A DNA stretch of 64,000 nt from Thiomicrorhabdus cannonii (GCF_013391695.1 NZ_JACBGH010000001.1:186001-250000); one strand, 5' to 3'; positions 18,251 to 27,275 are shown, counted from the first letter of the stretch. The notes: generated by a model from the sequence alone, not told the origin. Translations and numbers: made by a program.

Positions 18251-19452
18251 TCTGGAATGCGTTTGTCCTGGCCTTGCGCGAAATACGCCGCAATCTGATG
18301 CGCTCTTTTCTCACCGTGCTGGGCATCGTCATCGGGGTTGCCTCGGTGATTACCATGGTCACCCTTGGCAGCGGTGCGACCGCCCAGGTCACACAGGATG
18401 TCGCCAGCCTTGGCTCCAACCTGATCAACGTCAGCCCCGGGCAGCGCATGGGCATGGGGGTTCGTACCAACGCCCCCTCTTTTAAACGCAGCGATGTGCT
18501 TGCGCTGAAGAACGAACTGCGCGGGGTCAAAGCCGCCGCACCCGTATCGCGTTCGGCCATTACCGCCAATTTCGGCAACGCTCACTGGTCCACCAGCCTC
18601 AGCGGCACGACCGCCGATTATTTTGAAGTGAGAGAGTGGCGCACGCAACAGGGCCGCCTCTTCACCGAAGCCGAAGAACGCGCCGGACGCGCGCTCTGTG
18701 TCATCGGCGAAACGGTGCGCGAACAGCTCTTCGGCAAAGAGAGCCCCATCGGCAACCAAATCCGTTTCCACAAAATGGCCTGTACTGTCATCGGCCTGCT
18801 GCAATCCAAAGGCCAGAGCAGCTTCGGTTCCGATCAGGACGACATCATCCTGATGCCGCTAAAAACCTTTCAACGCCGCATCAGCGGCGACCAGGACATC
18901 AATCTTATTCAGGTGGCGATTCTGCAAGGATTGGACACCAGCGAATATAAGCGCAAAATCGTCAAGCTGATGCGCGATCGCCGCCATCTGAGCGATAACG
19001 AAGACAACGACTTCTCGGTGATGGACATGAAAGAGATTGCCAATATGCTCAGCAATATCACCAAAGTCCTCACCATGCTGCTCGGTGCAGTAGCCGCCGT
19101 CAGCCTGCTGGTTGGCGGCATCGGCATTATGAATATCATGCTGGTCTCGGTGACGGAACGCACCCGGGAAATCGGCATCCGCTTGGCGATTGGCGCATTG
19201 GAAAAAGAGGTGCTGACGCAGTTTCTGGTGGAATCGGTGGTTCTTTCGACCTTTGGCGGCATTTTCGGCATTCTGCTGGCCTTTGTCGCCTCGTCGATTC
19301 TGGCCATGCTGATGTCGGTGCCATTGGTCTTCAATATCTGGGTCATCATCGCCGCCTTCCTGTTTTCGGCTTTCATCGGTGTATTGTTCGGTTACTTCCC
19401 GGCACGCAAAGCCGCGCGTCTTGATCCTATAGTCGCCTTGCGACATGAATAA
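18247..19452 (+). CDS. macB: MacB-like ABC permease (FtsX fold)
   Basis: A 401-residue permease. TM1 (RSFLTVLGIVIGVASVITMV) is followed by a ~200-residue periplasmic MacB_PCD domain and then three C-terminal FtsX-type TM segments (VAAVSLLVGGIGIMNIMLVS, TEREIGIRLAIGA-like loop, and a terminal pair ending FGYFPARKAARLDPI). With the two upstream genes it forms a MacAB-type exporter for antibiotics, peptides or lipids; cargo cannot be inferred. It overlaps the ATPase gene (ATGA). A weak hairpin without a T-run follows the stop. Confidence 0.9.
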   Translation: MIWNAFVLALREIRRNLMRSFLTVLGIVIGVASVITMVTLGSGATAQVTQDVASLGSNLINVSPGQRMGMGVRTNAPSFKRSDVLALKNELRGVKAAAPVSRSAITANFGNAHWSTSLSGTTADYFEVREWRTQQGRLFTEAEERAGRALCVIGETVREQLFGKESPIGNQIRFHKMACTVIGLLQSKGQSSFGSDQDDIILMPLKTFQRRISGDQDINLIQVAILQGLDTSEYKRKIVKLMRDRRHLSDNEDNDFSVMDMKEIANMLSNITKVLTMLLGAVAAVSLLVGGIGIMNIMLVSVTERTREIGIRLAIGALEKEVLTQFLVESVVLSTFGGIFGILLAFVASSILAMLMSVPLVFNIWVIIAAFLFSAFIGVLFGYFPARKAARLDPIVALRHE

Positions 19453-19664
19453 AGGCGATTCGCCCAATCGCCCTTAATCAACATAGTGAGTGTTGCTGAA
19501 GGGCATCCGTAAATATTGATTCTAATTAATAAAACCATCAAAACCCTTCCGAACTGGCGCACGCCAATTGACAAGCAATCAGGGCAACTCTACGCTTTAG
19601 CCATATCAATCTGCGAATTTAACCTTGCGGCTGCCGCACCTTAGCCACAAGAAAGGTCATCACC

Positions 19665-20312
19665 ATGAAACTGCCTATCCCCGATCGCACCGCTGCCGGC
19701 CAAGCCCTCGCCAAAGCGCTGCAAAAATACCAGCACCAGGACGATGTCATCGTATTGGCGCTACCGCGCGGCGGCGTACCGGTTGCCTATGAAATCGCCA
19801 TGGCGTTAAACGCCCCCTTGGATTTGATGCTGGTCAGAAAACTCGGGGCACCGCACTACCCTGAGTTGGCAATGGGCGCGATTGCCAGCGGCGGCATCCG
19901 CGTACTAAATCAACAAGTGCTTGCGGGCTACGCTATCCGCGAAGATGATATTGCCGTAGTAGAGGCCAAAGAACGTGAAGAACTGCTGCGCCGTGAAAAG
20001 ACGTATCGCGGCGACCGCCCTCTTCCCAATCTGAAAGATCAAACCGTTATTCTGGTTGACGATGGTCTGGCAACAGGCTCCACCATGCTGGCGGCGATGA
20101 AGGCGGTACAACAGCAACACCCTAAAGCAGTTGTGGTGGCCGTCCCCGTCGCTCCGCCGGAAACCGTTTATCGACTGCAGCAAATGGCCGACGAGGTGAT
20201 ATGTCCAATCCAGCCGGACGATTTCTATGCAATCGGACAATGGTACGCGGACTTTTCACAAGTCAGCGATGCCGAAGTTATCGCTCAACTGAATCAGGCT
20301 TGGCAATCATGA
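19665..20312 (+). CDS. Phosphoribosyltransferase-family protein
   Basis: A 215-residue protein with the type I PRTase fold. The PRPP loop is VILVDDGLATGSTM (about 128-141), with LALPRGGVPVAYEIA near the N terminus and LVRKLGAPHYPELAMGAI after it. This subgroup is often encoded beside, or fused to, a dienelactone-hydrolase-like domain, as is the case with the next gene. The substrate is unknown. The start follows AGAAAGG. It overlaps the hydrolase start by 4 nt (ATGA). Confidence 0.85.
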   Translation: MKLPIPDRTAAGQALAKALQKYQHQDDVIVLALPRGGVPVAYEIAMALNAPLDLMLVRKLGAPHYPELAMGAIASGGIRVLNQQVLAGYAIREDDIAVVEAKEREELLRREKTYRGDRPLPNLKDQTVILVDDGLATGSTMLAAMKAVQQQHPKAVVVAVPVAPPETVYRLQQMADEVICPIQPDDFYAIGQWYADFSQVSDAEVIAQLNQAWQS

Positions 20313-20983
20313 TCTACCACCCCAGTTTTCAGCCTCCGCTGCCGCAAGATGTCCTTATCCAGGCAGGCGATGTCGTACTGGAAGGGATTCTAAGCGTACC
20401 GCAATCCGCCAAAGGTATTGTGGTCTTCGTGCATGGTAGCGGCAGTAGCCGCTTCAGCCCACGCAACCACTATGTCGCCAAGATTTTAAACCAGGCCGGG
20501 TTGGGCACTCTTCTGTTCGATCTGTTAACGCCGCGTGAAAGCCAAATTGACGAGATTACCCGCGAGCTCCGCTTTGACATTCCGTTATTAAGCCGCCGCA
20601 CCATCGCCACGATCGATTGGCTGAATGAACACACCACCCTCAGCAAACTCTCTATCGGCTTATTTGGCGCCAGCACCGGAGCGGCAGCGGCACTCAATGC
20701 GGCGCAGGCACGCCCTAACGAAGTGGAATGTGTGGTTTCCAGAGGGGGACGCCCCGATTTGGCGGCGGACGCTTTGCCGGAAATACTGACGCCCACGCTG
20801 CTGATTGTGGGCGGCTATGATAGTGAAGTCATGGAATTGAATCGTTGGGCACAGCAGCACATGACACAGGCGAACTGTGAGTTGCAAAGCATCCACGGAG
20901 CAACCCACCTGTTTGAAGAACCCGGCACTCTCGAAGCCGCGGCAGAGGCGGCCAAGAACTGGTTTTTACACTATTTGAGTTAA
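20309..20983 (+). CDS. Alpha/beta hydrolase (dienelactone-hydrolase-like)
   Basis: A 224-residue hydrolase. The oxyanion region VVFVHGSGSSRFSPRN, the nucleophile elbow GASTG (Ser), the acidic residue in LLIVGGYD and the catalytic His in HGATHLFEEPG are all present in order. The partner PRTase gene overlaps its start by 4 nt; in many bacteria the two are one polypeptide, so they probably act together. Reaction unknown. In-frame ATGs upstream of 20309 lie inside the PRTase gene. Confidence 0.85.
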   Translation: MIYHPSFQPPLPQDVLIQAGDVVLEGILSVPQSAKGIVVFVHGSGSSRFSPRNHYVAKILNQAGLGTLLFDLLTPRESQIDEITRELRFDIPLLSRRTIATIDWLNEHTTLSKLSIGLFGASTGAAAALNAAQARPNEVECVVSRGGRPDLAADALPEILTPTLLIVGGYDSEVMELNRWAQQHMTQANCELQSIHGATHLFEEPGTLEAAAEAAKNWFLHYLS

Positions 20984-21052
20984 TCTCGGCATGAGCGCTT
21001 ATTGATAGGCTTTCGCAAAGCCGCTTATTAACAAAAAGGGAACAGAAAGGGA

Positions 21053-21871
21053 TCAGTCTTCCTTCAGATACTTTTCGGCAATGCGCAAAGCCTCGTCAGG
21101 TGCCAACCCCTGATGCATAAAATCGTAGGCGATTTGCTGCTGCTCACTTAAGAAACGGCGTTCAAAGTCGGCAACCATGGTTTTCCAGGCCTGCTTGTCA
21201 CGTGGCTGTTCGGGGGTGTGGGCTAACAACTTCGCGAGCATTCCCAGGGCCACCGTGGTCTGCATCATTTCCTGGTAACCATCGGCAAAGGCTTCAAATA
21301 AACGCTGCAATTCATGATGCAGCGCCTGACCCTGCAGACTATGCAAGGCATGGCGCATTTCATCCAGCAACTGCTCTCCGGACTCGCGCCCCGACTGCAT
21401 TTGCGACACCGCCAGATTCAAGGCCATACTGGCCTCTTGATAATCCCCCTGATCGGTGGATAGAGGCGAACCGTCTTCGACGAAGTTGAATTCATTGATC
21501 TGGCTATCGCGCATCGAAATCAATGCACTCTGCGCATCCGACATCACAATGCGATGGTGCGCAAGCAACTGCGAACTGGTCACCTGAGCGATATGGCAGC
21601 CGCATAGATAACGCCCCTCCTGCGCCCGCTGATGCACCACCTCGACCCCTTCCAAACAATAGACTTCATCGTTTTTCAGGTTTTTGACGCGCAAACTCAA
21701 AAGCTGTTCAGGAAAGAACAAATCCGGCTCTTTGACCCAAAAACTCAACCCGGTTAGATTGACGTCATGGCCTTCAAAGGGGTCAGAAAAGCCAGAATCC
21801 TCGTAATCCGTTACCAGAAACTCACGCGAAAAACGCGAAGATTGTCGCTGTTCCAAATCGAGTTGAATCAC
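21053..21871 (-). CDS. PilZ-domain-like protein with helical C-terminal half
   Basis: 272 residues. The N terminus has RQSSRFSRE (RxxxR-like) and, ~30 residues on, DVNLTGLSFWV, which resembles the PilZ (D/N)xSxxG motif with Thr for Ser; YLCGCHIAQV closes the barrel. PilZ proteins bind c-di-GMP. The C-terminal ~150 residues are predicted helical and unrecognised. The start is GTG at 21871 with GGGAG 8 nt upstream. It is last in a run of minus-strand genes. C-di-GMP binding is likely but not certain given the Ser-to-Thr change. Confidence 0.7.
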   Translation of the reverse strand: MIQLDLEQRQSSRFSREFLVTDYEDSGFSDPFEGHDVNLTGLSFWVKEPDLFFPEQLLSLRVKNLKNDEVYCLEGVEVVHQRAQEGRYLCGCHIAQVTSSQLLAHHRIVMSDAQSALISMRDSQINEFNFVEDGSPLSTDQGDYQEASMALNLAVSQMQSGRESGEQLLDEMRHALHSLQGQALHHELQRLFEAFADGYQEMMQTTVALGMLAKLLAHTPEQPRDKQAWKTMVADFERRFLSEQQQIAYDFMHQGLAPDEALRIAEKYLKED

Positions 21872-21888
21872 GCACCAGACTCCCGTCG

Positions 21889-22152
21889 TTACACTTTAGA
21901 CTTGAATCCCAACGCGAGACATTCAGACTCCGGCAACCAGCCCAAACAGCTTCTGACCTTGAGCGACTGATAGTTGCGCACGATCGGCATAATGGTCAAC
22001 ACACCCCAAAGAATCTGATACCAGTGCCAACCAATCGCAGACGGCTGTGCGGCCCACCAGAGATTATTGACGCCAAAATGTTTGGTTTTAAACAACAGGT
22101 GCAAAGCCAAACGCCAGTATTTCAAACCATAACGAATGCGTGTAGATAACAT
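21889..22152 (-). CDS. Hypothetical basic protein, 87 residues
   Basis: No family recognised. Short and rich in Trp, Tyr, Arg and Lys, with a possible membrane-associated stretch (WYQILWGVLTIMPIV, about 44-58). AGAGAG precedes the ATG at a reasonable distance. It sits between the adaptor gene (38 nt gap) and the PilZ-like gene (17 nt gap) on the same strand, so it is probably part of that transcript. Confidence 0.5.
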   Translation of the reverse strand: MLSTRIRYGLKYWRLALHLLFKTKHFGVNNLWWAAQPSAIGWHWYQILWGVLTIMPIVRNYQSLKVRSCLGWLPESECLALGFKSKV

Positions 22153-22190
22153 GAATTCTCTCTTTTAACCAAACAATAATCTAACAAGAA

Positions 22191-22724
22191 TTATTCGGGC
22201 TGCAAGGCAATCAAAGGATTGTTTTCTTCAAACACCGTGCTGCCCTGCGGGGCATGAATTTTAACCACCTTGGCGGCAAACGGTGCGGTAATTCTAAAAT
22301 ATTTGCCCTTAGCCTGAGCCATTTTCAATTCGGCCTTGGCCTTATCCAGAGAGGCTTTGGCAACATCATGCTGCAACTGTGCCGCATCGAGGGTGCGTTT
22401 AGCGGTTACGGTTCTGTCAAACAAGTCCAAGGCCTGTTCCAACTCGACTTTGGCGTCGCCGAATTGCGCGTTGCGCATCGCAACTTCGGCGCGCAGCGAC
22501 TCCAGACGCGCCTGATAGGCCTGCTGATCAATCTCCAACAGCACAGTACCGCTTTTAACCTCTTGCCCTTCGGTGACATAAACCTTGGTCACCTGCCCAC
22601 TGACCAGCGCGCCGATGGTCACCTCCTGCGCCATTGCAGCGGTCATTGGCAGAAATAGCGCCGCAAAAGCCCAAAGGCGCCCAGTTTTTAACGGGTTGTG
22701 TCCATATTCAGTTGTTTTTAACAT
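22191..22724 (-). CDS. Short periplasmic adaptor (HlyD/RND type)
   Basis: 177 residues from the chosen ATG: signal peptide (RLWAFAALFLPMTAAMAQ), first half of a barrel-sandwich (VTIGALVSGQVTKVYVTEGQ, typical lipoyl-like), a coiled-coil hairpin (~60-130) and the second lipoyl half (KYFRITAPFAAKVVKIHAPQ) ending soon after. The beta-barrel and membrane-proximal domains found in full-length adaptors are absent, so this is a minimal form. The gene lies just after the TolC-like gene, and no inner-membrane pump gene accompanies it. In-frame upstream ATGs at 22748 and 22739 lack a ribosome-binding site. Confidence 0.78.
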   Translation of the reverse strand: MLKTTEYGHNPLKTGRLWAFAALFLPMTAAMAQEVTIGALVSGQVTKVYVTEGQEVKSGTVLLEIDQQAYQARLESLRAEVAMRNAQFGDAKVELEQALDLFDRTVTAKRTLDAAQLQHDVAKASLDKAKAELKMAQAKGKYFRITAPFAAKVVKIHAPQGSTVFEENNPLIALQPE

Positions 22725-22767
22725 CTCTGTTTCTCGCATTAAATCCATTAGGAACCATCAGACGGGG

Positions 22768-24156
22768 TTATGGGGTAGGCTCATCCTGCCGAGCCTTACC
22801 GCCCGCCATTTCGGAAGAGCTTTCAAAAAGGGGTTTGCCCGTCAAACTATCCAAACTGGCCCACAACAAGGCCTGTTTAAACTGCCAGGCCACCTGGTTG
22901 TAATTAGCCTCCGACAAACGCACCATCGCGTCACCCAAATCGGTTTTACTCTCGTTCTCATAAAGCGCGCGGCTGTAATCCAGGTACAGATCCGCGTAAT
23001 CGCCGAATATCTTGTTTTGTTTCTGCTCGGCTTCCAGGAGTTTTAACTGAAAGTAAATATCCGCCACCTTATCACGCAACTTCTGCTCGTACAGACCGAT
23101 TTGCGCTGCGACCGCCTGCTCGTCGGCCTTGGCTTCATTGACTTTGGCGTCACGCAAACCGCTGTCGTAGAGCGGCATATTCAATGTCAGACCGATATTC
23201 CAGTTGCCTTCACGCTTCTCCGGATAGCTCGACAGCTGCCCGGCCCACCCCTCCAGCGCGATATCCGGCATGGCCGACGCCTGTTGGCTTTGCACCTTCA
23301 ACTGCGCTGCTTCCAGGCGCTTTTTGAGGGCATTCAATTGCGGATTTTCCTGCAAAACGTTTTGCTGCAACTTTTCCAGTGTCGTCTCGTTCAGCTGGCG
23401 TTGCGCGAAATTCTTCAACGCCGGAAAACTCAACTCATCCGGTCTTGCATCCGGCAGTCCCATCAAATTCGCCAGCGCCAGACGCGTTTGCAGCTGCTGA
23501 TATTCGGAGCGGCTGCGTTTCACCAGAATCTGCTGGTATTCATTTTCGAGCTTCAAGTAATCGACATCGGAGAGGCGCTTCAGCTCCAGTTCGTCCTTGG
23601 CCTTATCCAAACCGACATACGCCACCGCCATAGCTTCGTTGTCGATACGGTACTGGAAGTCCGCCAGCAACACATTGAAAAACCCCTGCATCAACTGCAA
23701 CTTGAGCTGATTTTCAGTGTTTTCAGACAATAAAGTTTGGGCCTCTTCATGGCGTTGCAGCGCTTCGACCTGCGAGCGGTTGCGGTCAAAATCATACAAC
23801 GACTGCTTGGCATGTAAAGCCGCCATGTGGAACTCTTCGGTCTCCTCGGCATAATCGCGCCACGCCAATCTGCCCAGCAAATCGAGCTGCAAGCCGTCTT
23901 GCGCCTGCTGCGCGCCCAACTGCGCCTGGATTTTGGCCAAATTCGCCTGCTCTGTGGCCAATAGGGGGTGAGCATGCATCGGCGCGGACATCACGTCCTG
24001 CAGGGTCAGGGGATTGGGCAGCGTATAGGGCAAAGGCGCCTGCTGCTGCGCTTGCGCCAGCGGCAGTCCGCAACACAACGCCGTGGCCAGAACGATCTTT
24101 CTCAGCGCTGAAAATTCCGCCCGCACAGGTTTAGTATGAGATAAAAACAAGGGCAC
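22768..24156 (-). CDS. TolC-family outer-membrane channel protein
   Basis: About 462 residues. A signal peptide ends near LPLAQAQ, and two halves rich in long amphipathic helices follow (LLATEQANLAKIQAQLGAQQ; LNALKKRLEAAQLKVQSQQ), with strand segments such as WNIGLTLNMPLYDSG. This is the TolC/OEP duplication pattern, for export through the outer membrane. GAGGTGAT (a perfect Shine-Dalgarno) overlaps the stop of the preceding thioredoxin gene and places the start at GTG 24156 rather than GTG 24162. Downstream is a short adaptor; no pump gene is adjacent. Confidence 0.87.
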   Translation of the reverse strand: MPLFLSHTKPVRAEFSALRKIVLATALCCGLPLAQAQQQAPLPYTLPNPLTLQDVMSAPMHAHPLLATEQANLAKIQAQLGAQQAQDGLQLDLLGRLAWRDYAEETEEFHMAALHAKQSLYDFDRNRSQVEALQRHEEAQTLLSENTENQLKLQLMQGFFNVLLADFQYRIDNEAMAVAYVGLDKAKDELELKRLSDVDYLKLENEYQQILVKRSRSEYQQLQTRLALANLMGLPDARPDELSFPALKNFAQRQLNETTLEKLQQNVLQENPQLNALKKRLEAAQLKVQSQQASAMPDIALEGWAGQLSSYPEKREGNWNIGLTLNMPLYDSGLRDAKVNEAKADEQAVAAQIGLYEQKLRDKVADIYFQLKLLEAEQKQNKIFGDYADLYLDYSRALYENESKTDLGDAMVRLSEANYNQVAWQFKQALLWASLDSLTGKPLFESSSEMAGGKARQDEPTP

Positions 24157-24163
24157 AATCACC

Positions 24164-24673
24164 TCACTTCTGCTGGCGTTTGTATTTGGTAAACGGCATA
24201 GTCTTATAGGCGCCGTCGATCACATATTGGGCCAATAATTTGAACTCTTCCTTGGTGCGCGTAGGGCCGGTATACTTCAACAGCGGATTGCCTTTCAAAT
24301 CGAAGATCATCATGACCGGCGTGGCGCGCACGCGGTATTTCTTTTCGGACATCTGCTGTGCGGTCGAGACTGTACCGTCGAAATCGGTCACCTCGTTACT
24401 GCCTTCGATATCCACTTCAAAATTCAAGAAATGCTCCTTGAACAAAGCAATCACATCCGGCTCGGTCATGATGGTCGTTTCCATACGACGGCAAAACGGG
24501 CATTCGTCCATCTGAAAAAACATAAATACGCCCTGTTTGCCCGCCTCCCTGGCCGCCTCCAGCTCTTCGCGGTAATTGCCGAACGATTCGTCAAAAAAAC
24601 CACCCTGTGCCCAGCTCGCCTGGCTCAAACCGCTCAACACGGCAAACATCGTACCTAAAATCCACTTTTTCAT
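24164..24673 (-). CDS. Secreted thioredoxin-fold protein (SoxW-like)
   Basis: 169 residues with a signal peptide (WILGTMFAVLSGLSQASWAQ) and a thioredoxin-like domain with the redox motif CPFC in FFQMDECPFCRRMET, then RVRATPVMMIFDLKG containing the cis-Pro. The arrangement is that of SoxW/thioredoxin_2 periplasmic proteins that reduce disulfides, seen in sulfur oxidisers, but no sox genes are nearby. The start follows AAAGGA. Its stop codon lies in the ribosome-binding site of the TolC-like gene, indicating coupling. Confidence 0.8.
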   Translation of the reverse strand: MKKWILGTMFAVLSGLSQASWAQGGFFDESFGNYREELEAAREAGKQGVFMFFQMDECPFCRRMETTIMTEPDVIALFKEHFLNFEVDIEGSNEVTDFDGTVSTAQQMSEKKYRVRATPVMMIFDLKGNPLLKYTGPTRTKEEFKLLAQYVIDGAYKTMPFTKYKRQQK

Positions 24674-24718
24674 CGGACCATCCTTTCCTCAAAGATTGTT
24701 TACTACGGCAGTCAAGCG

Positions 24719-25249
24719 CTATTTCTTCATTTCGGCAAAACGCTGCATGAACTCTTCCAGCATTTTCTGATCGACCATTCCCGTCCGCGCCGCCACAACG
24801 GTGCCGTCGGGAGCCACCATGTACGTGGTCGGCAACCCTTGCAACGGCCCCAACGGCGAGGTACGGCCGTCCACTTTCTGTTTGAAGCGCACCACCGGAT
24901 AGCTGATCATCTGCGATTCGGCAAAGGCCTTGACCTTTTCGGGATCGGTGTCCTCATAGTTCACACCGATGACGATGGCATCCTTGTCTTTGTGCGCTTC
25001 GTGAAACAACACCAGGTCCGGAATCTCCACCAGACAAGGCGGACACCAGGTAGCCCACAAATTCAATACCACCCATTTGCCCTGATAATCCGAAAGCAAG
25101 GAGGTCTTGCCGTCCAAATCCACCAGTTCGATCGGTTTGCTGGGCGGCTCCGCCTGAGCCGGTAAAGACAAGCCCAGACCTAACGCAACGGCAAATGTGT
25201 AAAATGTGCGACGCATGGTCGCCGACAGTGTAGCAGAAGAAAAAAGCAT
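24719..25249 (-). CDS. TlpA/ResA-like periplasmic thioredoxin
   Basis: 176 residues with a signal peptide ending near LPAQAEPP, then an AlkC-TSA/redoxin fold with active site WCPPC in LWATWCPPCLVEIPD and the cis-Pro segment GLPTTYMV. The role would be periplasmic thiol-disulfide exchange, for example in cytochrome c maturation or on exported proteins. The ATG at 25249 has AGGGA upstream; an internal ATG at 25216 would give a more compact signal peptide but has no RBS. It heads the minus-strand group that includes the SoxW-like protein and the TolC channel. Confidence 0.85.
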   Translation of the reverse strand: MLFSSATLSATMRRTFYTFAVALGLGLSLPAQAEPPSKPIELVDLDGKTSLLSDYQGKWVVLNLWATWCPPCLVEIPDLVLFHEAHKDKDAIVIGVNYEDTDPEKVKAFAESQMISYPVVRFKQKVDGRTSPLGPLQGLPTTYMVAPDGTVVAARTGMVDQKMLEEFMQRFAEMKK

Positions 25250-25319
25250 ACTTTCCCTATATCTTGTTATTTTTACTTATTATTGATTAAAATTTCAATA
25301 CATCCGAAAACGTTTCAAA

Positions 25320-25339
25320 AAAAGTGAACAGGCCGGGTA
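25320..25339 (+). repeat. Interspersed 20-bp repeat, copy 5
   Basis: AAAAGTGAACAGGCCGGGTA lies between the tlpA-like gene and hda. It differs from the consensus at two bases (GTG for CTC). AAAACGTTTC just upstream resembles the flank at 16105 and 31262-31271. Confidence 0.85.
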
Positions 25340-25359
25340 GCGACCATACCACAGAAGCC

Positions 25360-26067
25360 TTACACGTGCCCCAAGACCTTTTTAACAAACGGCAAGGTCA
25401 AACGGCGCTTTTCAACCAGGGAAGCCTGATCCAGCATTTTCAGCACCGCCAGCAACTCCTGCAAATCATTGGAAAACTGTTTAATCAAATAGTTACCCAC
25501 CTCTTGCGACAGTTCAATCCCCAAGCGTTTGGCATGACGCTGCAGCGCCATAATGACCTCTTCCTTCTCATTCAAAGAGCTCAGCTTAATCGGCAGTACC
25601 GTCATTAACGCCTTGGTCAGCTCCGGCGTCGTCAGCGCCCACTGCACTACCGACTGCTCGCCCGCCAAAATAACGTTATGTCCTTGCACGCTCGATTTCG
25701 TCAGAAGGTTGGCCAGCGCCACCTCCCATTTGGCATTACCGACAATGCGCTCCATGTCGTCCAAACAGACCAAAGGCGTCTGTTCCAGCCCAACCAGTAC
25801 GTCCGGAATCAACGGCAAGCCCTCGTCGCGCATCGGCAAATAGACACTCGCCTGCCCCTTTTCGGTGACGTAACGGCATGCCGCCTGCAGCAGATGGGTT
25901 TTGCCCACACCGCTGTCACCATACAGATAAAACGCATTCCCCGCGGGATGCTTCAGCGCCGATTGAAGCGCATTTAACGCCACAGCCAACGACTCCTGCT
26001 CGGTCACGAAAGTTTCAAAACAGGCATCATCACGCAAACCAATTTTAAGCGGCATCTGCACAAACAT
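25360..26067 (-). CDS. hda: DnaA regulatory inactivator Hda
   Basis: About 235 residues of an AAA+ protein related to DnaA domain III. It has Walker A GDSGVGKTH and Walker B-like LVCLDDME, and ends with LTLPFVKKVLG, as in E. coli Hda. The N terminus VQMPLKIGL corresponds to the QLSLPL-type clamp-binding motif by which Hda-ADP and DNA-loaded DnaN stimulate DnaA-ATP hydrolysis. GGAGGGG precedes the ATG at 26067, which shares its A with the TGA of the DUF2066 gene, so the two are coupled. Confidence 0.9.
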   Translation of the reverse strand: MFVQMPLKIGLRDDACFETFVTEQESLAVALNALQSALKHPAGNAFYLYGDSGVGKTHLLQAACRYVTEKGQASVYLPMRDEGLPLIPDVLVGLEQTPLVCLDDMERIVGNAKWEVALANLLTKSSVQGHNVILAGEQSVVQWALTTPELTKALMTVLPIKLSSLNEKEEVIMALQRHAKRLGIELSQEVGNYLIKQFSNDLQELLAVLKMLDQASLVEKRRLTLPFVKKVLGHV

Positions 26068-27275
26068 CACAGCCCCTCCCGCGTATTGGCTTCATACTCT
26101 TTCGACAGATCGATCAACTGCGTGGCAGGACGCTCCATCAATCCCGGCAATAGCACTTCGATCCGTGCGGTCAGCGCACTTTGCGACTGCAGCTTGGCAC
26201 CTTCAATCCCCATACAGACATTCAGCAGATCCTGATAGCGCCCCTGATACACCACCTCAAATTCCGCGCGACCGCCTTGCAACGCCACCAGCGTCGCCTG
26301 ATGAACCGCCGGGCGCTGTGACTGCAAGTAACGTTCAATCTCCATCAACTGTTCGGCACTGCTCAAGCGGTTGATGCCGATTACAGCCGCCCCCAAAACG
26401 GAGGCGCTCTGGCGATAGCTCTCGGAATAAAACGCCATCAGCCGGTCGAACAAGGCCGCGGTTAACGCCAAGCCGTTTGGCCCATTGGTGGATGCCGACA
26501 AAACACTCTGCCCGGACTGATCATACAAACGCCATAACAAGGCATTTTCGCCCCGCAGCGACTTCTCCAAGCGGAAGCTCAGCAAATATTGACTGCCGCT
26601 TTGCTTCAGTAACGCCTGAATCTGCTCGGGCGCAACGCTATCGGCCAACGGATAAACCCAGGAACTTTCCTTAACCGGCAACGCCAAAGGCAAGGCCAGC
26701 AGCTTTGGATAGGGGCGGAACTCGATATCAGGACGGTAACCCAACGCCTCCGGCGTCAGCTTCAAGATCCCGCCCTCCTGCAAGAACGAGCCCATCACCA
26801 ACGTCTTGGGACGCTCCTTCTGCGGCCAGACAATAATGTTTTTTCCCTGAAAGGCTTTCAGCAAGCGTTGACGGTCAAACTCCAAGCGCAGATTCTGCCC
26901 GACCGTCACCCCTTCCTCCTTGCGCGGTTCAAACGCATAGCGCGTTAGCCAGGATTTGGCGTCGCGAATAAATTCGCGCCCTTCCTCACTTTGCAACAGC
27001 GACGCGTCTCCGGTCAGACGCAACAGCAAATCGCGCATACCCTGCAGAATCTTTTGGTTCAAATCGGGCGTTTTCACGACCTGACCGGATGCATCGACCT
27101 CCGGATCAAACCCTTCCACCAGGGTAAAAAGGGCCTGTTCATCCAGTGGGGCGGCGGAATTCACGACGTTTGACAACGCCCCCTGCTCGGCATGAGCCGT
27201 CACGCAAAGCGTCAAACCCACCCCCAAGACAAACTGTCGCATGCAACTGTGTGTAATTTGAATAAAACTTCTCAT
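26067..27275 (-). CDS. DUF2066 domain protein
   Basis: 402 residues with a signal peptide (FVLGVGLTLCVTAHAEQ). The conserved pieces include ILQGMRDLLLRLTGDASLL and WPQKERPKTLVMG, features of DUF2066, a family typically found beside hda and purM in gammaproteobacteria. Function unknown; probably periplasmic. The stop overlaps the start of hda. It is divergent from purM, with a shared ~165-bp control region. Confidence 0.83.
   Translation of the reverse strand: MRSFIQITHSCMRQFVLGVGLTLCVTAHAEQGALSNVVNSAAPLDEQALFTLVEGFDPEVDASGQVVKTPDLNQKILQGMRDLLLRLTGDASLLQSEEGREFIRDAKSWLTRYAFEPRKEEGVTVGQNLRLEFDRQRLLKAFQGKNIIVWPQKERPKTLVMGSFLQEGGILKLTPEALGYRPDIEFRPYPKLLALPLALPVKESSWVYPLADSVAPEQIQALLKQSGSQYLLSFRLEKSLRGENALLWRLYDQSGQSVLSASTNGPNGLALTAALFDRLMAFYSESYRQSASVLGAAVIGINRLSSAEQLMEIERYLQSQRPAVHQATLVALQGGRAEFEVVYQGRYQDLLNVCMGIEGAKLQSQSALTARIEVLLPGLMERPATQLIDLSKEYEANTREGL

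Noticed and set aside
19454-19474. GGCGATT/AATCGCC hairpin after the MacB-like gene
   Set aside because: Only 7 bp and no T-run follows; not supported as a terminator.
20484-20503. TTTTAAACCAGGCCGGGTTG in the hydrolase gene
   Set aside because: It lacks CAACAGG; probably chance coding of NQAG.
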